Shown: positions 8,036 through 14,918 of the stretch, piece after piece
Numbering within the stretch: position 1 is the stretch's first letter
Layout: every line of letters begins with the position of its first letter
Source of the DNA: JAWBSP01 sp964632175
GTDB taxonomy: Archaea > Hadarchaeota > Hadarchaeia > Hadarchaeales > JAWBSP01
NCBI GenBank assembly: GCA_964632175.1
Contig: CAZWBJ010000004.1
Location: 1 to 63,744 of the forward strand
Length of the DNA: 63,744 nucleotides
Direction of reading: 5' to 3'
The notes under the pieces: generated by a model
What the model saw: the letters and a program-made list of their open reading frames with translations, nothing else
Told to the model about the DNA's origin: nothing
The model's database searches: none
Made by a program: the position numbers and the translations under genes

Positions 8036-8845
8036 CTAGGCCGGCACTTGGATAGGAACAAGTTGGAGGGGCTGGGCCCACTTGATGACTTTCCGCGGGC
8101 AGACTTCCACGCACTTCCCGCAACCCGTGCACAGGACGGGGTCAATGGAGATCCTCTCACCAACGAACTTTATTGCCCCCGTCGGACAATTTTTCTCGCA
8201 GAGTCTGCACTTTATGCATCCCCTGGTGCAGGAGGCCACCACTACCTTTCCGGGCTCCGGGGAGTTGCAGTCTACAAGCACCTTCGAGTTTCTGGGGATC
8301 AGCCTAAGCACTCCCCTCGGACAAACCCGGACGCATATCCCGCACCCCCGGCATTTCTTCCAGTTGATTTCTGGCAGCCCCCCGACCATTTTTATCGCCC
8401 CGAAAGGACAGGCCCTCTCGCAGTCCCCCAAACCTAGGCAGGCGTACCTGCAGACCGTCGGCCCGCCCTGAAGGAGGGAGGCGGCGAGGCAGCTCCTCTC
8501 CCCCTGATACCTGAAACGGGGCTTGGATCCGCCAGCGCAGGCCCTGGCCGCTACCGCCCACTCCACTTGTGGGGAAAGATGCACCTTGAGGTAGGAGGCC
8601 ATCCTCGCTCTCTCCGGCGCGGTCAGGACCCGGCAGCGGTCGAGGAGTTCGGGGTTGGAGACGAGCGCCCGGGCGTAGTCCTCACATCCCTTGAACCCGC
8701 AGGCGCCGCAGTTTGAGCCGGGGAGCATCCCCCTCACCTCCTCCACCCTCTCGTCCACCTGAACCGCGAACCTGCGCGAGGCCCAAACCAGCAGGAGGGA
8801 AAAGCCGAAGCCCACCAGACCAAGGGAGAGGGATTCCCCTATCAT
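8036..8845 (-). CDS. rnfB: Rnf complex subunit RnfB (multi-cluster ferredoxin)
   Basis: RnfB receives electrons from ferredoxin on the cytoplasmic side of the Rnf complex. The 269 residues have a single N-terminal membrane helix, a GSNCGACGFKGCEDYA cluster-binding motif (about 43-58), then four CxxCxxCxxxC-type or related motifs (CLGLGDCERACP, CRGCGICVRVCP, CIKCRLCEKNCP, CTGCGKCVEVCP). That predicts several [4Fe-4S] centres, more than the minimal bacterial RnfB. It is the last gene of the GEAB block and its ATG overlaps the rnfA stop by 4 bases. Confidence 0.95.
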   Translation of the reverse strand: MIGESLSLGLVGFGFSLLLVWASRRFAVQVDERVEEVRGMLPGSNCGACGFKGCEDYARALVSNPELLDRCRVLTAPERARMASYLKVHLSPQVEWAVAARACAGGSKPRFRYQGERSCLAASLLQGGPTVCRYACLGLGDCERACPFGAIKMVGGLPEINWKKCRGCGICVRVCPRGVLRLIPRNSKVLVDCNSPEPGKVVVASCTRGCIKCRLCEKNCPTGAIKFVGERISIDPVLCTGCGKCVEVCPRKVIKWAQPLQLVPIQVPA

Positions 8846-9417
8846 CCCCCTATCCCCGCGAACCCCTGGAAGGAAAGCGCCAGGAGCCCCGCCGCTATGA
8901 AGGCGATGGGCGCCCCCTGCAGAGAGCGGGGCAGCTCCTCGTAGGCCAGCCTCTCCCTGATCCCGGCTAGCAGGACGATGGCCAGGGTGTAACCGAGGCC
9001 GGTTGCCAGGCCGTTGACGAGGGAGGCCGGGAGCGAGTACCCTTCCTCGAAGTTTATCAGGTTGACGGCTAGGATGGCGCAGTTGACGGTGATGAGGGGG
9101 AGATAGATCCCGAAGGCCGAGTAGAAGCGGGGCATGGTCTTCCGCATGATGATTTCCACCAGCTGGACGAAGGAGGCGATGACCAGGATGAAGGCCACGA
9201 TGCGCATGTACTGGATGCCGAAGGGAGTGAGGAGGAAGTGGTTGATGAACCAGGTCACCGCCGAGGAGGAGACGGCCACGAAGGTCACGGCCATCCCCAT
9301 CATGGCCGAGTTCCTGAGGTTGGAGGAGATGCCGAAGTAGGAGCAGAGGCCGATGAACCTAGTGAGCACAATGTTGTTTATCAGCAGGGTCACCAGGAAA
9401 ATGGAAAGGAGGCCCAA
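8842..9417 (-). CDS. rnfA: Rnf complex membrane subunit RnfA
   Basis: A 191-residue protein with about six membrane helices. RnfA and RnfE are inverted homologous subunits that hold an iron-sulfur cluster in the middle of the membrane. The two cysteines expected for this are present in IGLCSYFG and TVNCAILAVN. Its start directly abuts the rnfE stop and its stop overlaps rnfB, so it is translated within the GEAB unit. Confidence 0.95.
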   Translation of the reverse strand: MGLLSIFLVTLLINNIVLTRFIGLCSYFGISSNLRNSAMMGMAVTFVAVSSSAVTWFINHFLLTPFGIQYMRIVAFILVIASFVQLVEIIMRKTMPRFYSAFGIYLPLITVNCAILAVNLINFEEGYSLPASLVNGLATGLGYTLAIVLLAGIRERLAYEELPRSLQGAPIAFIAAGLLALSFQGFAGIGG

Positions 9418-10023
9418 CTAGATCACCCCCAGCTTTTTCAGTAGGGCGAGCATCCCTCCCATCACCAGGAAACCGCCTGGGGAGAGGAGAAAGCCGGAGA
9501 CCGGCTGGGAGAGGAGAACCAGGGAGCGGCCGAAAAGGGAGAGCCCTCCCGAGCCTAGGAGTTCCCGGATGAAGGAGATGGAGACGATGGCCAGACCGAA
9601 GCCCGCCGTCATCCCGCACGCATCCGCCAGGCTTTCGAGCACGGAGCGCTTGGAGGAGAAGGCCTCCACCCTCCCCAGCACGATGCAGTTGACGGTAATG
9701 AGGGGGAGGAAGATCCCAAGGTGCTCGCGGAGGGTGGGGGAATAGGCCCTGATGATCAGCTCGGTGACGGTGACAAAGCTGGAGATCACCACCACGAAGA
9801 TGGGTATCCTGACGTTCTTGGGAATCCAGCGCCTGGAGAAGGAGGTGACGAGGCAGGAGCCCAGGAGGACGAACCCGAAGGCCAGGGTCATCCAGATGGC
9901 ATCCTCCACCGACTTGGAGATGGCCAGGAAGGGGCAGAGGCCCAGCAGGATGACGAAGACGGGGTTCTTGCGCAGGATCCCCTTTTCCGCCTCCCACCTC
10001 AGGTTCGGCCTCTCCTCAGCCAC
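9418..10023 (-). CDS. rnfE: Rnf complex membrane subunit RnfE
   Basis: A 201-residue membrane protein of the RnfE/NqrD family with about six helices. The conserved cysteines for the intramembrane cluster shared with RnfA are in LGLCPFLAI and TVNCIVLGR. GTG at 10023 overlaps the rnfG stop by 8 bases. The N-terminal soluble stretch (about 20 residues, charged) is normal for the family. Confidence 0.95.
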   Translation of the reverse strand: MAEERPNLRWEAEKGILRKNPVFVILLGLCPFLAISKSVEDAIWMTLAFGFVLLGSCLVTSFSRRWIPKNVRIPIFVVVISSFVTVTELIIRAYSPTLREHLGIFLPLITVNCIVLGRVEAFSSKRSVLESLADACGMTAGFGLAIVSISFIRELLGSGGLSLFGRSLVLLSQPVSGFLLSPGGFLVMGGMLALLKKLGVI

Positions 10024-10507
10024 GGGTAAGCGCCTCCCTCACTGCCTCCAGAATGGCCCGGGAGGTTATGGTGGCACCCGTCACTGCCTCCACCTTTCCC
10101 TGGGGCTTGAAGGCTAGATCCCCCCATCCCAGGTTCTCGAACTGGGAGAGGTAGGAGGGCTCGGTTGCCCTGGAGCCTATCCCCTTGGTTTCGCTGTGGG
10201 AGAGCACCCTTACCCCCCTCACCGTGTTGTCGGGATTTATCCCCACCAGCACCTTGATGGCTCCGCCGTAGCCCTTGGTCTCCACCTCCACCGCCCTCCC
10301 CACCAACTGGTTGTCGCGGAAACAGTAAAAGATGCCGTTCTCCTCCCGGAACTGGCACCCGGGGAAGATCTCCCCCACTTTCGCCTCCCTCTCCCTCCTC
10401 TCGGCCTCCTCTATCCTCGGCTCGGTCATCTTGTGCACGTAGCCGAGAATCAGCCCCCAAATCACGCAGGTGAGGGTGAGGGCGAGGACGGGCTTGAAGG
10501 CTTTCAT
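10016..10507 (-). CDS. rnfG: Rnf complex flavoprotein subunit RnfG
   Basis: A 163-residue protein with one N-terminal membrane anchor (VLALTLTCVIWGLILGYV) and an extracytoplasmic FMN-binding domain. The covalent flavinylation motif recognised by ApbE is TGATITS near residue 143. ATG at 10507 is preferred over GTG at 10528: a purine-rich stretch (ggggag) precedes it and a TATA-like CTAAAAT lies about 20-30 bases upstream. The candidate flavin transferase is encoded immediately upstream in the same direction, with palindromic copy f in the spacer. Confidence 0.94.
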   Translation of the reverse strand: MKAFKPVLALTLTCVIWGLILGYVHKMTEPRIEEAERREREAKVGEIFPGCQFREENGIFYCFRDNQLVGRAVEVETKGYGGAIKVLVGINPDNTVRGVRVLSHSETKGIGSRATEPSYLSQFENLGWGDLAFKPQGKVEAVTGATITSRAILEAVREALTRG

Positions 10508-10607
10508 CTCCCCTTTCCACGAACACATTTTAGGCCCATGTTACAGCGACGTGGGCGATTGGGGGTTAGCAACCGCACTTCAGTACGGGAATCCTAGGTG
10601 ACATGGC

Positions 10608-10621
10608 GTTACTATGGTAAC
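10608..10621. repeat. Dispersed palindromic element, copy f (extended symmetry)
   Basis: GTTACTATGGTAAC, here with symmetric flanks TGGC and GCCA, so the dyad extends to 22 bases apart from the centre. It lies between the flippase-ApbE gene and rnfG, about 100 bases upstream of the rnfG start. Confidence 0.88.
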
Positions 10622-10687
10622 GCCAAAATTTTGAGGCTCCCGTTTTTTCGAGTCTTGATTATGCCCTGACTCTCACAGCAGCCGCCT

Positions 10688-12745
10688 TCATGGGGACAGT
10701 AACGCACCCCAGTTCTCGGTGGTGCGAATTTCTCCGGCAGAGGTCACGAAGAGCCCGTGGGCCCCCAGGTTTTCGAGGAGCTCTCCCCCGGCCGCGGGCC
10801 CTAGGACGAAGGTTGCCGTGCTCAGGGCATCCGCATCCACCCCCCTCCTCGCGACCACCGTCACGCTCTGGCACCCCGTGGCTGGCTCACCCGTTCGGGG
10901 GTCGATGATGTGGTGTATCCTCCGGCCGCCGAGGAAGTACACCCTCACGTAATCGCCCGAGGTCGAGACCGCCCCCTCCTTGAGCTCTATGGTCTGCAGG
11001 ATCTCCTCCGGCTTCCGCGGGTGCTGGATTCCGATCCGCCAGCTCTTGCCGAAGACCCTTATCTCCCCCCCTATCTGCACCATCCCCGCCTCAATCCCAG
11101 AAGACCTGAGGATCTCACAGGCCCGGTCGGCGGCGTACCCCTTGGCTATCCCACCCAGCGTCACCTGCATTCCCACCCTCTCGAACCTCGCCCTTCCATT
11201 CTCCAGCGCGAGCCACTTCCAGTTGACCAGCGCTCTCGCCTCCTCCAGCTCCCCCGCCGAGGGCAGCTTTCCCGTCTCCTTCACCTTTTCCATCCAAAGG
11301 TCCACCAGCGGCTTGACGGTGGGGTCAAAGGCCCCCCCGCTGAGCTCGGCGTAGCGGAGGGCTTCTTGGAGCACTTGGAGGGTTTCGGGAGAGAGGTCCA
11401 CCCAAGAGCTTGAGTGGTTGAGCCTCCAGATCTCCGTCCCCTCCTTTTCGCTTGAGAGGAGATCCTCCAGCCTGTGGATTTCCTGAAGGGCCCGCTCCAC
11501 CGCCTCCCCCGCCCGCCCGAGGTTCTCGTCGAGGGCGGTCACCCGAACCAACGTGTCCATGGCGAGGTCCTCTGCCTTCACGTACCCGGCCCCGTACTCG
11601 AAGCGGGGAAGGGAAAGGGCGGTGAGCAGCAGGGGGAGGAGGAAGAGGAGGCAGGCCAGACCGATCACCGTTCTCCGGCCTTCGCCCTTCACTCTGGGGA
11701 GAAGAAGGAGGAGGGAGGCGAGGAGGGACTGGGTGAGGAGGAAGCTGAGGGAGAGGCCGAGGAGCCCGAACCTGCGCCCGAGCAAGATTAAGGAGAGGAG
11801 CTGGAAGGGGACGGCCGCTGCGTAGGCCGAGGAGGCCCCAGCTGGCTTCTGCTCGGAAAGGAGCTCGGCGCTGCACACCTGGGAAACGGTCGCCGGGACG
11901 AGGGAGAGCAGGATGATTCTCAGGGCGGTTGTGGAACCCGAGTAGTCGGGGAAGAGCTGGGGGACTAGGAGGGAAAGGGGGAAGGAGGCGATCAGCAGGA
12001 GGAGGGAGGATCTAAGGGCCAGAGAGCGCACCCCCTTGGAGCCGGTGGAGAGGGAGTAGAAGAAGAGGGTCTGGGGGAGGGCGGCGAGGAGGTAGAAGAA
12101 CCTAGTGGAGAAGTGATACAACCCCAAGACCTCCATCCCCAGCAGCCTTCCCGCCACCGCTTTGTCCAGGAAACCGAGGGAGGCCGAGCCCAAGTCCGAG
12201 AGCAGGTAGCCCGCGATTTTGGGGCTGGGTTTTGGCGTTACCATAGTAACGGACAAACGCCGGAGGAGGAAGGGGACGGAGGGAAGGAAGTGGGAGAGGA
12301 AGAGGCCGAAGAAGATGAGCCAGGTCCTGCCTCCCCAGAGGTAGAGGAGGACGGGGAGGGGAAGGAGGGCGGAGCGGAAGAGCCAGAGGAGGAGGTACCC
12401 TCCGGGATCCTGCCGTGAGAGCTCGAGGTGGAAGGAAAGGGAGAAGAGAGAGAGGCCGAAGACGAGCAGGCCGGCCCAGGGGTTGAGGAGGGAAAGGGCA
12501 GCGCCAGCGACGGTGGAGGAGAGGAGGGTCAGGTAAAAGGAGAGCTGCGGGGAGGGGGACCTCGAGACCACCAGCGACTTCCCCAAGCCCAGGCAGGCAG
12601 CGGTTGAGACGAGCATGGAGAGGGAGTAGAGCCAGCCCACCTCCCCGAAGGCGAAGGGATGGAGGAGGAGGGCGAGGGTGAGCCAGAAGAGGGCGCCGGA
12701 AAGGGTGGCCAAGACCTGCGCCGCCGCCACCAGCTTTAGGTCCAT
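10688..12745 (-). CDS. Fusion of MATE/Wzx-type flippase and ApbE FAD:protein FMN transferase
   Basis: A 685-residue two-domain protein. Residues 1 to about 395 are a membrane domain of roughly eleven or twelve helices that resembles MOP-superfamily flippases (Wzx/MurJ/MATE), for example FLDKAVAGRLLGMEVLGLYHFSTRF split across its helices 5-6 region. Residues about 405-685 are a complete ApbE domain: GGIAKGYAAD (about 531), STSGDY, HHIIDPRTGEP (about 610) and the Mg2+-site DADALSTA (about 636). ApbE attaches FMN from FAD to threonines of RnfG and RnfD. The gene lies directly upstream of rnfG. Palindromic copy g is translated in frame near residues 166-170 (VTMVT). I infer that the membrane half anchors ApbE outside the cell and may export its FAD substrate. 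No frameshift is visible at the junction. Confidence 0.88.
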   Translation of the reverse strand: MDLKLVAAAQVLATLSGALFWLTLALLLHPFAFGEVGWLYSLSMLVSTAACLGLGKSLVVSRSPSPQLSFYLTLLSSTVAGAALSLLNPWAGLLVFGLSLFSLSFHLELSRQDPGGYLLLWLFRSALLPLPVLLYLWGGRTWLIFFGLFLSHFLPSVPFLLRRLSVTMVTPKPSPKIAGYLLSDLGSASLGFLDKAVAGRLLGMEVLGLYHFSTRFFYLLAALPQTLFFYSLSTGSKGVRSLALRSSLLLLIASFPLSLLVPQLFPDYSGSTTALRIILLSLVPATVSQVCSAELLSEQKPAGASSAYAAAVPFQLLSLILLGRRFGLLGLSLSFLLTQSLLASLLLLLPRVKGEGRRTVIGLACLLFLLPLLLTALSLPRFEYGAGYVKAEDLAMDTLVRVTALDENLGRAGEAVERALQEIHRLEDLLSSEKEGTEIWRLNHSSSWVDLSPETLQVLQEALRYAELSGGAFDPTVKPLVDLWMEKVKETGKLPSAGELEEARALVNWKWLALENGRARFERVGMQVTLGGIAKGYAADRACEILRSSGIEAGMVQIGGEIRVFGKSWRIGIQHPRKPEEILQTIELKEGAVSTSGDYVRVYFLGGRRIHHIIDPRTGEPATGCQSVTVVARRGVDADALSTATFVLGPAAGGELLENLGAHGLFVTSAGEIRTTENWGALLSP
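12237..12250. repeat. Dispersed palindromic element, copy g (inside a gene)
   Basis: GTTACCATAGTAAC with TGGC before and GGACAA after. It lies within the flippase half of the flippase-ApbE gene and is read in frame as VTMVT in a loop between predicted helices. Confidence 0.88.
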
Positions 12746-12773
12746 CGTTTATCGCCGGACTCGAAATTTTAGT

Positions 12774-12847
12774 GGGCCCGTAGTCTAGCCTGGATAGGAC
12801 ACAGGCCTGCGGAGCCTGGAACTCGGGTTCAAATCCCGACGGGCCCG
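12774..12847 (+). tRNA. tRNA-Arg (anticodon GCG)
   Basis: Cloverleaf by eye: acceptor GGGCCCG pairs with CGGGCCC (12840-12846), discriminator G at 12847. The D stem is GTCT/GGAC. Anticodon stem CAGGC/GCCTG encloses a loop with anticodon GCG at 12809-12811. The T arm has TTCAAAT in its loop. CCA is not encoded. The base after the tRNA is the last base of the stop codon of the minus-strand gene at 12848. Confidence 0.95.
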
Positions 12848-13615
12848 CTAACCCGAGGTGTGCGTGACCTGAATGGTGGAATGGAATGGACCGGTGAGCA
12901 CTTCGATCCTCACCTGGTTCTCCCCCCTCCTCAGCAGAAGGAAAGCACTGAAGAGGTTCTCATCCTCTATCGCCCAGCCCTGGAGGGTCAGCGTCTGTCT
13001 GAACCAGTAGGCGAGGGTGGTGACGTTTCTCTCCGGGCTCCCGTAGGTGAGTTGGACCCGGTTTCCGGAGACGGAGTGGGAGAGCATGACTGAATCGGGA
13101 TATCTGGGGATGGGCTCCCACCCACTTGCCTGATCCGAAGAGGGAAGGAGCTCCCACGGGGCTAGGCTCGAGGGCTCTCCCCTGGCAAGAAGATAGAAGG
13201 AGCCGTTCTCGTTCCCAGCCGCCCCCACTCCGACCCCCTCGTTTTCTCTTGCGAAGATGAACCAGCCGAGCTCGAGGGACCCCGTTGGCAACCCGATGGT
13301 CATCAGCCCCTGCATGCCTACCAGGGCGTAGCCCCTGTTTTTAAGAATCCCCCGGTACCACTCAAGCACCTCCCCCGCGGCCTTTTTCACCCAGAAAGAA
13401 GAGAGGTTCTCCACCCCTCCAAAGGGAAACTGAGAAGGGAGAAAGGAGGGCAGGTTTTCCGGAACGGAGCCGGGGTAGATTGGGATTTCCTTCTCCTCCC
13501 CAACATTTTCCCCCGCCTCCTTCCGGGTCTCCCCAGCTGATTTCAGGTGTAAGGCGAGATAGCCCGCGCCGACCACGACTAGGGCGAGAACTGCTAGGGC
13601 TGGGGCTTTCCTCAT
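12848..13615 (-). CDS. Membrane-anchored extracytoplasmic protein with two YPxS-type repeats
   Basis: A 255-residue protein of unknown function. An N-terminal hydrophobic segment (ALAVLALVVVGAGYLAL) is a signal anchor, followed by a charged linker. Two similar domains follow, each starting with a proline-tyrosine element (IPIYPGSV near 48, IPRYPDSV near 170) and containing a helix with an aromatic pair (VLEWYRGIL, LAYWFRQTL) then a glycine-rich turn. It begins one base after the PrsW-like gene ends, so it is the last member of that operon. As a single-pass anchored protein beside two membrane proteases, it could be a substrate or partner; that is inference. Confidence 0.75.
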   Translation of the reverse strand: MRKAPALAVLALVVVGAGYLALHLKSAGETRKEAGENVGEEKEIPIYPGSVPENLPSFLPSQFPFGGVENLSSFWVKKAAGEVLEWYRGILKNRGYALVGMQGLMTIGLPTGSLELGWFIFARENEGVGVGAAGNENGSFYLLARGEPSSLAPWELLPSSDQASGWEPIPRYPDSVMLSHSVSGNRVQLTYGSPERNVTTLAYWFRQTLTLQGWAIEDENLFSAFLLLRRGENQVRIEVLTGPFHSTIQVTHTSG

Positions 13616-14191
13616 CTATTTTTCCCCGGCTAAGGTTTTGCCCTGCCTGGAGGATCGGGTGAGCAGGAAGGGGAAGACCAGCAGCCCCAGCATAAGCTCG
13701 CACAATCCCTGCACTTCCAGCCGAGAGGGAAAGGGACTCGCGGTGTTCCAGAGGGAATGCAGAAGGACCGCCGCCGAGTATGCTAGAACCCCCCAGCCTC
13801 TCCGCCTGCAGAAGAACCCCCAGTAGAGGCCAAGCCCGACGAGACCTGACCCGAGCGCATGGGAGAACAAGGCCAGGAACCTGAGCCCCCCGAACTCTCC
13901 GTATCCGAGGTTTTCCACCACGCCGAAGAGGAAGCCGCAGAGGTATCCAAGCGCGTACCAGCTCCCCCCCGCTTCCAGCCAAGGCATCTTCCTCACCCCG
14001 CGGCGGTAGGTGAGCGCCAGCATGAGGGGCCCGAGCACCTTCAGGAACTCCTCGACCAACGGGGCCTCCACACGCTGCCGGATGAGGGCGTCGTGGAAGA
14101 GGGAGTGGATTTCGGCCGCGAGAAGGGAGGCCGGTAGAACCGCCACCAAGACGGCGAGGAGAACGAGCAGGTTGAGAGCTTCTTCCTTCAC
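13616..14191 (-). CDS. PrsW-family intramembrane protease
   Basis: A 191-residue multi-pass membrane protein carrying the PrsW (peptidase family M82) pattern: EEFLK (E47, E48, K51), a GxxxEN-type motif in FGVVENLGY (E93, N94), H111 in SHALGSG and H145 in LLHSLWNT. In Bacillus, PrsW performs site-1 cleavage of an anti-sigma factor; archaeal substrates are unknown. The GTG start overlaps the preceding reading frame by 4 bases. It lies between an M50-like gene upstream and an anchored protein gene downstream. Confidence 0.8.
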   Translation of the reverse strand: MKEEALNLLVLLAVLVAVLPASLLAAEIHSLFHDALIRQRVEAPLVEEFLKVLGPLMLALTYRRGVRKMPWLEAGGSWYALGYLCGFLFGVVENLGYGEFGGLRFLALFSHALGSGLVGLGLYWGFFCRRRGWGVLAYSAAVLLHSLWNTASPFPSRLEVQGLCELMLGLLVFPFLLTRSSRQGKTLAGEK

Positions 14192-14439
14192 CCTTCACCC
14201 CTCCCCCAGCCCGTCGTGTATCTCCGGAGGATCATTGAAATATTGTAGGAGTGGGAAGGACGGGCCAGCATGCGGCCTCCAGTGCGGGGTTCACCCTCTT
14301 CAGTCCCCTCTGGGCTTCTCAACTCCTGCAGGGAGCGTGCCGCCAGAAAGACGGTGCTCTTAAAGTTGACCAGCGCGGCCTTCTCGAGATTTTTCTCGGT
14401 GGGGAACTCCTCGAAGAAATCAATCCTCAAGTTGGTCAC
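14188..14439 (-). pseudogene. Short translated remnant between two protease genes
   Basis: An 83-codon frame whose GTG overlaps the stop of the M50-like gene and whose stop overlaps the PrsW start, so it is still in translational register. The first 40 residues (NLRIDFFEEFPTEKNLEKA and onwards to FLAARSLQEL) look like the start of a genuine soluble protein. The remainder (SPEGTEEGEPRTGGRMLARP) has lost protein-like character, which suggests a deletion or frameshift that truncated a longer gene. I cannot name the family. Confidence 0.5.
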
Positions 14440-14918
14440 CACCAGCCCAGCCGCCCGTAAACGACCCTGAACACGACGAGGGAGACCATCCCCACCAGCA
14501 CGGGCCCCGTGCTCAGCCACTCCATGCCCAGAACCCCCACCCCGTAGAGCGCCTCAAGTATCCCGTGGGAGAGCTGCATGAAGGTGAAGAAAGAGAGAAG
14601 GAGCTTGGCAACGATGTCCTCGATGGCGGCCCAGAGGGCTAGAAAAACGAGCCCCGCCCCAAATCCCCCCGCGGAGAAGATGAGGATAATGTGCAGCAGA
14701 CTCTCGCAGGGGCGGTCGAGGTGAGTATAGCCGTAGACGTTCGGGAACTTCACCCCGTAGAACAGATCCGGGTTGTAGCCCAGAGCCCTAGCCGCGAGAA
14801 GGTGGGAGGTTTCGTGGACGATCAGTGAGAGGGCAAAGAAAACCAGGAAGAGCAACACCCCCCTCTTGACCTCTTCCAGCGGTCGTCTTCTCTTCCTCCT
14901 CCTCGGGATGAGCTTCAA
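14436..14918 (-). CDS. M50-like membrane metalloprotease (HExxH)
   Basis: A 160-residue membrane protein with about four helices. The zinc-protease motif HETSH (H35, E36, H39) lies in the first hydrophobic segment, as in M50/site-2-protease-type enzymes. The classical downstream NPDG motif is not visible, so it may belong to a compact M50B-like family or be divergent. The TTG start at 14918 overlaps the RNase J-like stop (TTGA), so it is co-translated. It may be a regulated intramembrane protease or a housekeeping membrane peptidase. Confidence 0.72.
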   Translation of the reverse strand: MKLIPRRRKRRRPLEEVKRGVLLFLVFFALSLIVHETSHLLAARALGYNPDLFYGVKFPNVYGYTHLDRPCESLLHIILIFSAGGFGAGLVFLALWAAIEDIVAKLLLSFFTFMQLSHGILEALYGVGVLGMEWLSTGPVLVGMVSLVVFRVVYGRLGWW

